From Schistosoma mansoni (lineage: Eukaryota > Platyhelminthes > Trematoda > Strigeidida > Schistosomatidae): 64,000 nt of DNA. The DNA is taken from positions 21,224,435-21,288,434 of the forward strand of contig NC_031495.1 of assembly GCF_000237925.1 (NCBI RefSeq), in the 5' to 3' direction. Both the position numbers and the translations under genes were made by a program. Shown here one piece after another: positions 12,965-24,250 of the stretch. Position 1 is the stretch's first letter, and every line of letters starts with the position of its first letter. The notes below the pieces were generated by a model that had not been told where the DNA came from, did no database searches, and worked only from the letters and a program-made list of their open reading frames with translations.

Positions 12965-13443
12965 ATGGTTTCTTACAATATAATCAACTTAGCTGCAGAA
13001 TCCGTTCTCGTTAGTTTTATTTTTAATCTCTCGTTTATTTTCACCGCAACACCGTCATCATTGAAACTAAGTTGAATGAAAAGAGGCTTCTTGTCTATCA
13101 TGGTTTCTTCAGGCATTTCCTCTTCACTTTTGCCACATTTCCAATGAATTTTTCTGGGTATCCATCGTTCCTTAGGCATTTTTAACGTTGGTTATTTCTG
13201 CTTCCAGTGGATCGGTAGTGAAGCAGAGTTCTGATAAGTGTCTTTTTTGTAATTAACTGAACAAAAGTTATTAAAATTGAGATAAACACTATCCCATTTA
13301 TCGTTTTTGACAAACTGAACGTTGAATTGTAACATCCTCACCCCCCTTTGTGTGGAGACATTGAGAAAGTCGAACTTATCATCCGTTTCATATTTCATGA
13401 TAAAGTAGATATTTTTATGAGCGTCATTTAGAAGTCTCAGCAT
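12965..13443 (-). mobile_element. Penelope-like element fragment, reverse transcriptase C-terminal part
   Basis: Two adjoining frames read LRLLNDAHKNIYFIMKYETDD and KKPLFIQLSFNDDGVAVKIN followed by SAAKLIIL. These resemble the region between the reverse transcriptase palm and the GIY-YIG nuclease of Penelope-like elements (LN..H..I.FTxE and KPVFIRLPF-type motifs). It is truncated at both ends and broken. It lies in sense orientation in a MEIS intron. Assignment is from motif memory. Confidence 0.6.
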
Positions 13444-14256
13444 GTGTTTTGTTTGCTGTTAATCATTACTTAATATAAAAGTTTTATTAACATACCTTGC
13501 ATATGTCTTAAATCTCATTAATCTACCATAATGATATACATCCACATCTAAGCAGTTTCACTATTATAAGTATGTAAGCATTACGATAATTTTGATCTGA
13601 AAAACTTATAGATTGTAAGCAGGTGATGAGAACCTTACGAAATAAAAATGAATTCATAATATTCTTTCTTCTTGTTCTCTTCAATATAATACAGGGAACT
13701 GAGTGTATGATATCAACCAATCACTCGTATAACCCATTGTTTCTTGATCAATTAGACTATGAACATGGTAAGTAACCATTCTGTGGTTTGATCAACACAC
13801 CAGTGAATAAGTTTGGCGCCTGAGTGATATCTAGCATTTATTTTCTCAAAATGCTTTCTTGAAAAATGATGCTACTTCTTCAATCACGTAACAAAATAAT
13901 TACCCCAATGTCACTTAATGTAACATGACAAATCTACAACAAGGCAAACTGAACGAGATTGATAAGTAGTATTTATCTAAGCCGAGTGGATTCAACATTC
14001 CAAACTTCAGGTAACTATACACGAGAGTAGCAGTCAAATAATAAGATAAACGAGAGGATTAAAATTGAGTTATTTCATCTTGTAAAATTAGCATAAGTGC
14101 CCAGCGTCCACATGTCATTATATTGAGACTGAGATCATCCATGGGGTTAAAATCATACGTCAATGTTTTCAGTTCCAGTTCTTTGAATAAACATGTTTAT
14201 GAATAGTTATGTGTAAGATAATCAAAAATTGTTTTCCACAATAATACATTTCTCAC

Positions 14257-14315
14257 CTGCTCTATTAGACTGGTCAATCATGGGTTGTACAATTCTTCGA
14301 CGTGCATTAATAAAC
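14257..14315 (-). CDS. meis: MEIS exon 6 (DNA-recognition helix)
   Basis: 59 bases; the first base completes Trp, then FINARRRIVQPMIDQSNRA (about residues 742-760). WFINARRR is the recognition helix, with Asn744 the invariant base-contacting homeodomain Asn51. The QPMIDQSNRA continuation is specific to MEIS/Hth. The acceptor CATGTAG and donor GCAG|GTGAGA give phases 2 and 1. A young RTE 3'-end fragment lies about 150 bases to the 5' side of this exon in the gene's direction. Confidence 0.97.
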
Positions 14316-14475
14316 CTACATGAAAAGGATAATAATAATATAAAATTATAATGAATAAATAATTAAAAAATGATCCTGATTAAGTTCATATTCATTATCT
14401 TTGTATTCATATTCTCATAAGCATTCTGAAGTGAAAGTGGTCTTTATGGAAATAATAAATGCTTTATTGATGAAC

Positions 14476-14851
14476 TATTTATAAACAGTTGTCTACGCAA
14501 AATACTTAACATCCATTGGCCGGATACTATCAGCAACAGCGTTTTATTGGAGAGAACAAGCCAGCTTCCAGCTGAAAAGGAAATTAGGAAAAGACGTTGG
14601 AAGTGGATCGGAGATACATTAAGGAAATCACCAATGTGCATTACAAGGCAATCCTTAACTTGGAATCCGGAAGGAAAGCGGAAAAGAGGAAGGCCAAAGA
14701 ACACATTACGCCGGAAAATAGAAGCAGATATGAAAAGGATGCATAACAACTGGAAAGAACTGGAAAGGAAGGCTCAGGACAGAGTTGGATGGAGAATGCT
14801 GGTGGGAGGCCTACGCTCCTCGACGAGGGGTAACAGGCGTAAGTAAATAAG
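14476..14851 (+). mobile_element. RTE-type LINE, young 3'-end fragment
   Basis: Codes [21 protein letters not shown] and, in a 99-residue open frame, [19 protein letters not shown] up to [19 protein letters not shown] and [10 protein letters not shown], the C-terminus of the same element as at 6316. It ends in a GTAAGTAAATAA tail. A perfect 12-base duplication, TTATTGATGAAC, flanks it at 14464-14475 and 14852-14863. The frame is uninterrupted over most of its length, so it is the youngest LINE copy here. Confidence 0.9.
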
Positions 14852-15641
14852 TTATTGATGAACAGTTTTCAAACTCGTCCTGAAATACAGTTGAATATTT
14901 CTTTCAAAATGCTGTATCATAAACTTTACTTTTCATTAAATTATTAAACATACAGTTCTAATTATTTTAGCTGAAATAACACGTAATTTAATACTTATAT
15001 CATAAAAAAAGATCATTTCTAATTTTACTCATCTAATGGTTATATACAGAATTAAAACTTTTTACATTATGAAATAAAATCAATGGCTAAATTATTCCGT
15101 CATTGTTAATGATACTTCATCAGCACTTACATAGATCTCATATGCAATCAGATATAAAACTTTCAAATCACTAGGGTAAAAAATAATTACTAGTTAATGT
15201 ATTGATATTTTGTTATTATAAGTTCGACTTGTACATGAAGTGTTGAATATATACTTATGAGTAGGTTTAAACTACAATAAAGTAGTTAGTTTTGAATAAG
15301 ATTATTTGCCATTATTTCTGAGTTAATATTGTCGAATGTTGAAAATTCCCTCCGAATGACAAAACATTACTGAACAAACCATCCGGGCCATTAAGAAGGA
15401 AAACACACGACATGTTTACCTTTTTCAAATGTATAATAAATAAACTTAAATGTATACCAATTTTTTAAGAGGATTAACTTGCTAGTTTGTTAACTTACAG
15501 ATTAGGATTAGTAAGCTAAGGAATTGAAGGGAATTTCAAAACTTTATTCATAATGTATCGTAATACAAAACTTTATTGCTGAGCATATCTCTTCTCTTTT
15601 ATTGATCTTTTTTGGTAATTCTAATATTTAGCCAAAAGTAT

Positions 15642-15926
15642 TGTGGTGTATGCTACTTATGCGGACAGATATAAGTAGTATGTGACTCCAGTTGGAAGTA
15701 GAATGCCTGATAACAGAAGATTGACTTGAAGAGAATAGTAAGGGTATCAGAGAGTAGTAATAACAACAACAGAATCGGAGGGATCATAAAGCATGTAAAG
15801 GACAACTGAGGCAAGATGTGCAAATAAGGTATTTAATCAATGGTTTTCATATTTTACAAAGACACTGTATAATTTGGTATTAAATAACAAGTTGGTTTTT
15901 CCCTACCCGAGTTCTTGTTCACTACA
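15642..15926 (-). mobile_element. Solo-LTR-like fossil
   Basis: 285 bases, reverse orientation of the repeat at 10344. It starts TGTGGTG and ends CACTACA on the plus strand, flanked by GTAT at 15638-15641 and 15927-15930. The same reasoning as for the first copy supports a solo LTR left by recombination. No internal genes. Confidence 0.68.
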
Positions 15927-16062
15927 GTATAATATGAAACTTTAACAAAATATGCAATTAGTCTAATCCATTGTATCATGTTGATAAATAACATGTCTAA
16001 TTAAGTTTTCAAGTAAATAAAATTCAAATAAACATGAATGAAAAGATACTAATTTTATTTAC

Positions 16063-16139
16063 CAATTATTGACTTGTAAAATAGTTAATCCTGTATCTTG
16101 AGCTAATTGTTTCTTTTGTTCTTCCGATGGATATGGATG
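16063..16139 (-). CDS. meis: MEIS exon 5 (TALE loop, helix 2, start of helix 3)
   Basis: 77 bases coding [17 protein letters not shown] then LTILQVNN plus two bases of the Trp codon (about residues 716-740). PYP is the three-residue loop extension that defines TALE homeodomains. The acceptor TATAAAG and donor AATTG|GTAAAT give phase 0 in and phase 2 out. The residue sequence is essentially identical to bilaterian MEIS/Hth proteins, so this is the most conserved part of the window. The intron on its 5' side (16140-18956) carries the intact-looking ribozyme SINE. Confidence 0.97.
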
Positions 16140-16802
16140 CTTTATAAAAAAAAATAAATATCAAGTGTATAGTATATTACTTGAATATCTACCACATTAA
16201 AAGTAATGGATGACTTGATGGCATAAACTATCATCAAATGCAAGACTCATAATGTATGTTATTTTCAATTCATCAAATGATTATATTAACTTATCAATTT
16301 GTGATGTCACTTGAAATAACATAGATTAAACTAATGAACTGAATCAAATAATACTAAAATAGATAAACAATAGTTTTTACATTCAACTAGTTTTCTATTC
16401 TTTAATATACTTTCCAGATGATCAATATTTAGATGAAATGATATTTAAGGGTATATACTCTTTAACTATATACATCTCCTTCTAATTATATATATTGACT
16501 ACTAATGATAAAAAACTTTATTCATCAAAATTGACAGAATATTATTTCAAGTCGAAGTATATTTTTTGTTGAAGTAACCAATGATTAGCACCTGAACTTG
16601 AAAGTTATTCAACCACAAATAATGAAATGTTCGGGAAAAAAACATCCTTATAATTGTGAATAACAAAAATGAGAAAACTCATCATATGAATCAAATTAAT
16701 TCGATGATGCATAAACACTGACAAAATACATATTGAATGTTTTTTTAATTTATTGTAATCAAGTAAAATAGTGTCATCATAAATAAACATTCTTATCAGA
16801 AT

Positions 16803-17206
16803 GGGTTTTGTGGACATTATAGTAATTTTTAATAGTTGAGATCATGAGTCAATTGAAGCTAGACCACCATGGAAAACCTGGAAACACTGGACGGCCGTTT
16901 CGTCCTACTGCGGGACTCCTCAGCAGTGTGCATCAACGATCCCCCCCTCACGAGGCTCGAACCCAGAACCTATCAGTCTCGTGCGCGAGCACAACCTCTA
17001 AACCACTGAGCCAGCATCAAACGGTGTTAATGTCTAACTTCAACCAATCCACGAGGTTGAGCGACCGTTCACCAATTGTTTTCAGTGAGTTGATATCTCA
17101 CAACAGACCTGGTTAAACTCCACTGGTCACTGCTTCTCACTAGAACTCCAGGAAGTACCTCTCTAAGTCAGTAACTAGTGAACATATGATTATTATTATC
17201 AGAAGG
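16803..17206 (-). repeat. Family-A SINE with hammerhead core, full length
   Basis: Near-identical to 136-538, including its unusual 3' end (GGACATTATAGTAATTTTTA). It has box A, box B and an intact hammerhead core on the minus strand, the same strand as MEIS. It is followed head-to-tail by another copy that contains the assembly gap. Confidence 0.88.
16885..16928 (-). ncRNA. Hammerhead ribozyme motif, sense strand of a MEIS intron
   Basis: Minus strand: CACTG/CAGTG stem I, CTGAGGA core, GTCC/GGAC stem II, GAAA, minimal stem III and GTC cleavage site, all present. It lies in the intron between homeodomain exons 4 and 5, in the orientation of MEIS transcription, so it would be present in the pre-mRNA. 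Self-cleavage is inferred from the intact core. Confidence 0.7.
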
Positions 17207-17730
17207 GGTTTTGTGGAGATTTCAGTATTTTCATNNNNNNNNNNNNNNNNNNNNNNNNNNNNNNNNNNNNNNNNNNNNNNNNNNNNNNNNNNNNNNNNNN
17301 NNNNNNNNNNNNNNNNNNNNNNNNNNNNNNNNNNNNNNNNNNNNNNNNNNNNNNNNNNNNNNNNNNNNNNNNNNNNNNNNNNNNNNNNNNNNNNNNNNNN
17401 NNNNNNNNNNNNNNNNNNNNNNNNNNNNNNNNNNTGGAGATTTCAGTATTTTCATAGTTGAAAGTATGAGTCAATTGAAGGTTGATCACCATGGAAAACC
17501 TGGAAGAACTGGACGGCTGTTTCGTTCTATTGTGGGACTCCTCAGCAATGCGCATCCACGACTTCGCCTCATGAGATTCGAACTCAGGACCTACCAGTCT
17601 CGTGCCAGAGCATTCAATTGATAGACCAGTGGTCCGGCATCCGATGATGTTAATGTCTAGCTTCAACTGACTCATGCTTTCAACTATGAAAATACTGAAA
17701 TCTCCACAAAACCCCATCTGATAATAATAA
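17207..17730 (-). repeat. Family-A SINE copy with terminal inverted repeats, interrupted by gap
   Basis: Outside the gap it carries hammerhead, box B and box A on the minus strand. It is then fused, after TGTCTAGCTTCAA, to a second 3' end in the opposite orientation. As a result about 46 bases at 17189-17234 and at 17685-17730 are near-perfect inverted repeats. Confidence 0.75.
17235..17434. other. Assembly gap of 200 N
   Basis: Exactly 200 unknown bases. The roughly 20 bases on each side are the same (GGAGATTTCAGTATTTTCAT), which suggests a misjoined repeat or a gap of arbitrary length. Frames predicted across it are meaningless. Confidence 0.99.
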
Positions 17731-18320
17731 ACATTCTGATTGTAGATTATAATATTTTTAAAAAAAATGAGTAATTAGATATCATCAAGAAGGATCGAAA
17801 TACTAAAGATTCATTTTACATGTCTGAGTAAGTTCATTAACTATATTACTGGAGTATAGTCTATTCAGAGAACTGACTGTAATAATGACCAATTGAAGAA
17901 TTTCTTAATTATTTGTTTAATACATTAGTTATGTTTATCATTCTTAGAACTCAGTGACTCTTCGCTACTTAAAATGTTAACAGCAACTTCGTGTGTCAGA
18001 ATTACCTGTTTAGAAAGTTGTAAATGTAGTGGTGTAATTATTTATTAATTTCAAGTTGTCCATAATGCTCAGTGATATACATTTTTGAAATTATGTCACT
18101 GATAAACTGAATTTGATGTATAATTACCTTCAGAATATCTCATGCATGGCTAGTAAGTTAAACTGGCTAAAGAAAAACAATCACCATTTTTTATGTAAAG
18201 CCTTTTAGTCAATCTACAATAGTTAAAGTTTCCTTAAAATAAGAATTATTTTAAAATATCTAAAGAATCATCGCCTCAAATATAATGAACAGTACAAGGA
18301 AAACACTAGAATAATGATAG

Positions 18321-18620
18321 TGTAGTGAACAAGAACACGGTTGGGAACAATCTGATGTAGTTAAGCACAGATTACAGACTATCTCACTAAATTTTGATAA
18401 CCATACAGTAAACAATTAATTTGCAACATAACAATCAATTGTCTCAATCTTAACTCTTCCTTCTGCAAATATCAGTCCGTCTTCTCTGATTTCATTGTTC
18501 ATACATTTTCATACCGATTGCGCTTCATTCCTGTTCTTTCCTTATCGATCTGTCAAAATACATTCTATGTCTGACCATCACCATATACTACTTATATGGA
18601 TATAAGTAGGCCACACCACA
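18321..18620 (+). mobile_element. LTR-like fossil, diverged
   Basis: About 300 bases beginning TGTAGTGAACAAGAACACGG and ending CCACACCACA, the same family as 10344 and 15642. No clear flanking duplication. No coding sequence. More diverged than the other two at its right end. Confidence 0.55.
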
Positions 18621-18956
18621 CTTGTCCCCTTTTAAAACATTCGTTCATGCGGTGGTTAGGTACAGAATTAACTTATTAAAAGTTCACGCTTTGAGCTCAT
18701 CAAATTTTGTAGGTGATCAGTTATGTTCAATCATTCATTTTGGTTGGAATATTTATGAAGCTGAATATTAATTCATATATAAACCTTATTACATTGTCAC
18801 AATTCATTATGCAATTATTTCAACCTAGCTAACAAAAACCTAGACCATTTTCAAATAGGAAACGTCAAACTTTATAACCAAAAATACTAAAAAATAACAA
18901 ACTTTAAAACAATACACTTTACAAATATCATTTATTCATAGGTATTTAAAACTTAC

Positions 18957-19087
18957 TGTTAAATGTTGAAAAAGCCATGCTCTCATGATATTTGTAGCAA
19001 CTTTTGGAAATATTCCACGCTTTTTCTGCCTTTTTAAATCATTTCTAGTTTCCGAGTCTAATTCTTCCATAACATCTTTTTGTGATC
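18957..19087 (-). CDS. meis: MEIS exon 4 (N-terminal part of TALE homeodomain)
   Basis: 131 bases, phase 1 in and phase 0 out, 43 whole codons (about residues 673-715). It codes an acidic lead, [18 protein letters not shown], then [19 protein letters not shown] and LFQHLT, which is the N-terminal arm, helix 1 and the beginning of the three-residue TALE loop. The acceptor TTCACAG and donor ACA|GTAAGT are unambiguous. [15 protein letters not shown] is the MEIS/Hth form; PREP/PKNOX reads KRGVLPKHATNVMR. The homeodomain spans about residues 693-755 of the visible product. Confidence 0.97.
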
Positions 19088-19519
19088 CTGTGAAGTTAAT
19101 AACAAAGATAGAAAGCATTTTAAAGAAACCCATAAAATTTCTTTTCACATGTAAGAACAAGATTTATTACAGTTTGGCGAATCAAAGCTAGAAATATAAA
19201 ACAAAAGTTATTTTATTTGTTGAGAATTGGATAAATACCATTATTTCATGTCATGATCGTAAATATCAATTAAGTTCTAGATACTAGGGATCGTATGAAT
19301 TTCTACAGAATCAAAAGAATCTTTAGGCAAGCTAATCACGTAAATGATTATTTGATTCTTGAGATATGTAGAATGAATTCATTTGCATCATTAACTAATT
19401 GTAGTAATTCTGTAACGTTTTTAAACTAGAATGCAATAACTTTTCAATACTTTCAGCTAGTTTATTTAGGTGGACGATGAAAATCGTCTTGAAGTGTATG
19501 TTTTATTGTATTTAGAAAT

Positions 19520-19605
19520 AAGCAAAGATGGATAGTGGCTAGCAGTGGAATCCAGGACGCGCGTTTCGTCCCATTTGGGACTTTATCTCTACATTCACTT
19601 AAAGT
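19520..19605 (-). repeat. Sm-alpha-like SINE, 3' fragment
   Basis: Plus strand begins GCAAAGATGGATAGTGGC and runs through the hammerhead's 3' half (GAAA, GTC site) read on the minus strand. The CTGACGA side is lost, so it is a truncated remnant. Confidence 0.75.
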
Positions 19606-22600
19606 TCTGAGTGTTATGACTACATTAATAATGATTTATGTTATATGAATAAATCGTAAATTACATATTAATCATTGTTACAAACACCAACAAAAGTAAT
19701 AACCAGTAAATAGTATTTTGGAACACTTGTTATTTCATTACTACAATCTCGATTATCAATGTTACCAAAAATCGTAAAACTGAACTTTGACATATTCCAT
19801 CTTGATTTTATCAGATTATGCACATCGTTTTTTTAAAGAAAAAAACCTGTAACACATTCAACTATAAGCTTCTGTACATAGAAGTGTGTGCTTCCTCTAT
19901 TATGTTTAGTTAACATTATCATTCAAGTTAAATTATGTCCCCTCTCTAAAAATTATATACAGAATAATAGGTTAAAAAATGTCTGAGGGATATCAATGTA
20001 AATCTTGACTTGAAAAGACCAGTTTCAATAAAATAAGAACAAATAAATGAAGAAAAAAACAGCATAATAAAACTTTTGCTTATTTTTCCTTGTCAAGTCG
20101 GACATCAATCATTGTCATTTTACTGGTAGATATAACCCTAAAGTGTATATGTTTGTGTATGTAGAAAAACTGAAAGACAAGTTTTCTATAAATAGAAAGG
20201 TCGCGTGTTCATTTTGAATGAATTGCAGAAATACAATAAATTTATACGAAAATATGAACAAAACAAAAGCGGTAACAATCATAACAAAAAATGTTTAATA
20301 AAACACAGTTAAAATGGAACAAAGTGATGAACGTGCGATTGTGGTTTACTAATAGTAGAGGGAGTGAAAATATCTAAAAGTTCCACACGAACTCAAACAA
20401 AATGTCGGTGCAGTAATATTTTCATTATGATTAGATTGACAAGCAAAAGATTATAAACCAGTTAGTTTAATTTCACTAAGACAAAAATTGTGATTTAACT
20501 CATGAAAATTGGACAGATAAATGGTAGATATGAATGTAAGTCTGTAAACATGAGCATTTATAGTGTTTACTCATTTGTCCATTTGTAATGAGGTGACAAA
20601 AAGAATCACAAAGAAGAAACTTAAGTCAAATTATAAACCAGATGGTAATCCGACTATTTAATTCTTTAACACACAACAAAAATAGCACTTCTGAACATTT
20701 ATTTATCAGTAAATTATCTTTAAATAAATATGGAATCATGAGCTGACATAATTTGATGAGTATGGTGTTTCTGTTTGTATGTGTGTTATTTATCTTAGAT
20801 GAAAGAAAATCTCATTCCATATGGTTATTACTATATTACTGTAATGATCATGGTTTGGAGGGAAAGATTTTAAATACATGTATATGGAGCAAAAATTTGA
20901 GGATGATGCTAATATACATATGTTTATTGTTTATATATATGTGATTAAGTTTTCGAACGAACATTGAACAAATAATAAAAATGGATAATTCAACTTTTTG
21001 TTTCAATGTTAAGAAAACGAAGCTGATATTAATGATTGTTGAAAAAATTGTTTTAAGAGATTAGTTTAAGTGTTTAATTGTAGTAATAACATTTAAATAA
21101 ACTTCGAAAATTGATAAGTCCCAGATTTTATATTTTAAGTGACAGAATATTCACGTTGTTGAGTACTACGTTAAACAGTGACAGAATAGTTGAATAATAC
21201 TCTTCAGTTTTCAAAATGCTTTTATGATCATATTAGTGGTTGGTAAAAATTGTCTTCAAACTGGTTTATCAATTTTAAACTACTCAGTTTCAAAACGAAT
21301 CATTTTCAACTTGCATTACCTGAACAAAAAGGATTTCATAACATATCTCGTAAAGTTAGTTGAGATAACATAACAGATCTTCGTCAGCAGCTTGAAATAA
21401 TGATGACTTGAAAAGTCAAATCTTTTGACTTACTATCCTGTAGCATTCTTTTTTACAAGGATCATTGTGTTAGACTACATTGTTTAAAAACGTTTAAGAC
21501 TGAACCTATTTATACACCATTTAACAATATAGAAATAACATTCCAAAATCTCAGCAGAATATTACTTATCGTCGCTGTGAAACATTCGACAGCAACTTAA
21601 CTATGTGAATTACTTGCTTAAATCATCAACGAATACAGATATGCAGTTCAAAGTGAACGCACTTCAAGATTGGATGTATGAAAGGTCAAAAATGATATAC
21701 TACGGAGTTACAGCACAACTATTTACCCGAATAGTTGATAGATAGTTAATAAAGCTAGAATTTCAAGGGTATAATTCCAAAAGTAACTGCTCTATTCCTC
21801 TTTATTCACCTATTTATTTATTCTAGATCCGTATATAAAAAATATTTTCTATCCAAGAAAAATACGGTTGAATTAGACAATACTCAAAATTAGAAAATGA
21901 GTGTTTTGTCTGTTTTCCTTTAAAAAAAACACATGAAAATAAAACACAAACAATACAAATGAGAAGTCGAAAAAAAAGATTTCAGAGAAAGATTGAGGGA
22001 GGAGAGTAAAGGTTAAAAATAGAAATAGGAATATCTTAAGTGTTCTAAATTTTCTTAATTCATCATGAAACTACACATATGATAAGGGGTTTCTATGTTC
22101 ATTCCATTTGATATAGAATAAAATATGTAAAGAAGTACAGTATGAATGAATAAGTGGGTACGTGCATGGTGTATGTTACCGATTTAGATGATTAATTTAT
22201 TTTCCAATTCATTTAACTGTTTATTGACTGGAACCGTTTAACCTCCTATTCATTTAAACGATAAACCAATTTAATCAGTAAATAAATAATCAACACAATA
22301 CACACACAAACACCCAGAATTTTCACAGGTGTATCCACTGTTGAAACTTCATATTAATTCTCAACTACCACCTCCCTATTTCGTTCGAATAAAGAAAACA
22401 TTCAGGATAATTTAAGAAGGTAGACATTGACGTTGAATATTTACATGAAAATAAATGAAATCTATCTAACTCATCAATCACTGACATTTTTTGTTTAAAA
22501 AAAAGGGACCAAAACAAAAAAAGTATCTAATAGAGATTAAATGAACACGAGTTATCTTATTCTTGCTTTTCCCAATGTGCTTTTTTTGTTGTTTTCTAAC

Positions 22601-24109
22601 CAATTTTTTTCTCTCATTACTTTTTCTACATTTATTTACTAGTTGTTGTTTTCTTCTTTTAATTTCGTTTTCGTTTATATTATTTAAATTAAAATGACAT
22701 GTACGTGTCTATATGTATTGGTGTGTATTACAAATGAATACATATGCGCACACACACACACACTTCTATAGGCAGAAGTCATTTACTCTAAATAATCAAT
22801 CCATTCATTCAGTAGAACAATAGTAACAAAAAACAACGACGACAACAATAACACATTGAGGACATTTAGTTGATTAGAAATAAAACTAATCGATTGATTC
22901 CGTTTTAGTTGACTAAAGTCATTTAAGTCAAACTATGCTAAATGATGCATGTTTATGTTGATAAAATTAACAAGAAGCATTATATATATCTGCAAAAAAC
23001 AAAACGATTCAGTAGTCAAATAAATTAGAAAATGATTCGTTTTAAATGTCAAATTATTGATTAACTACCAAAAGAACATCTATTTATTAAAAGGGTTAGG
23101 AATAATCGACTATTGATTGAATCATTTTCAGTTTGACAAGTATATGTTATTTTGGTTCAGTGGATGGATCATTACGTCAAATTTTTACATTAATAGGTAG
23201 CTTTAGAATGAATTTTATAATAGAATTGAGGTATGTGGTTGAATAAATTGTTTTCCAGGAGAAAATTCAATAATTATATCAGACTAACATCTATTTCATT
23301 GAAACATAATGACAATATGTTGCTTCAATTGATTAACGTCATATACTAGTAACTAAGTGACGAATTGTTATTAGAAGTAAAATATTTTGCGTTTGAGTTT
23401 CTACAGTAAGATACATTTACAGCTTGTCGATCCTCACTATGTGTAGTGAAGAACATACTGTTTCATTTTACTATTCATGATCAGAGTTTAAAACTCGAGA
23501 TAAAACCGGCAATATTGAAAGACTAATCTATTAAAAATAACTCATATAAATGTGAATATCAGTTTCCTGCTACAAAGTTTCACTTGTTTAGTAATAGATT
23601 TGTCTCAATTTTTATACATAATGTGAACTTTTGCGGTGGCATTTTCAACTAGTGAAATGAGAAGAATTTGTAGTATTTTTTCTCCAAGAATATTATTTGC
23701 CTTCGTAATTTAAATTAGATTAAACAAATAGAATTATAAGGCCTCTCCCCCATTTTCAGATAATCACACCGATTTACCAATAAAATAACATAATATTTTA
23801 GGGTAGACAGATTTCCTTCTATGGTGTTAACTTAAACCTTTTTATCGATTAAAATTGTTGTTTCAAGGTAAATAAAATACTTCTGTGAAATATATAGTAC
23901 CTCGATGTTTTTAATCATGAATTAACAAATCACAGAAAATTGTAGAGTATTAGTCATTTATTTCATTCCAATTCGAGGATCCTAGCTAGTGTACACCCTT
24001 GGCTTTACAAGGAATGAAATAGGGAATTTTACAAGCAACATTGAAACAATGTTCTCGACAGTAGCAACATTATCATCAATAAGATGCTTTTGAATAACAT
24101 CATCATTCA

Positions 24110-24250
24110 GATAATTCCCAACAGACCTGGTTGAACTCCACTGGTTACTGTCGTCCACTGCTTCCAGGTTTTCCATGGTGATCTAGCTTCAATTGACTCA
24201 TGATCTCAACTATATGAAATTACTAAAATCTCCACAAAACCCCCTTTTGA
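24110..24250. repeat. Family-A SINE, small inverted chimera
   Basis: Antisense 5'-region sequence (AACTCCACTGGTTACTG) is joined at about 24150 to the sense 3' end (CACTGCTTCCAGGTTTTCC to CCACAAAACCCCC). A 64-residue frame across it has no support. Confidence 0.7.

Larger units (their letters stand above)
11464..14256 (-). other. meis: MEIS intron between exons 6 and 7
   Basis: 2.8 kb GT-AG intron, phase 1. It holds an inverted family-D repeat pair (11982-12238) and a Penelope-like reverse transcriptase fragment (12965-13443). A run of G lies near 11698. Nothing else was recognised. Confidence 0.85.
14316..16062 (-). other. meis: MEIS intron between exons 5 and 6
   Basis: 1.75 kb GT-AG intron, phase 2, splitting the Trp codon of WFIN. 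It holds a young RTE 3' fragment (14476-14851) and a solo-LTR-like fossil (15642-15926). Confidence 0.9.
16140..18956 (-). other. meis: MEIS intron between exons 4 and 5, inside the homeodomain
   Basis: 2.8 kb GT-AG intron, phase 0, interrupting the homeodomain between QHLT and HPYP. It holds a tandem SINE array (16803-17730) with the assembly gap, an intact-looking sense-strand hammerhead (16885-16928) and an LTR-like fossil (18321-18620). Confidence 0.9.

Noticed and set aside
17186-17717. Frames containing long runs of X
   Set aside because: They exist only because the N gap has no stops.
16063-19087. PREP/PKNOX rather than MEIS
   Set aside because: The homeodomain reads [17 protein letters not shown] and is followed by IVQPMIDQSNRA, the MEIS/Hth forms.
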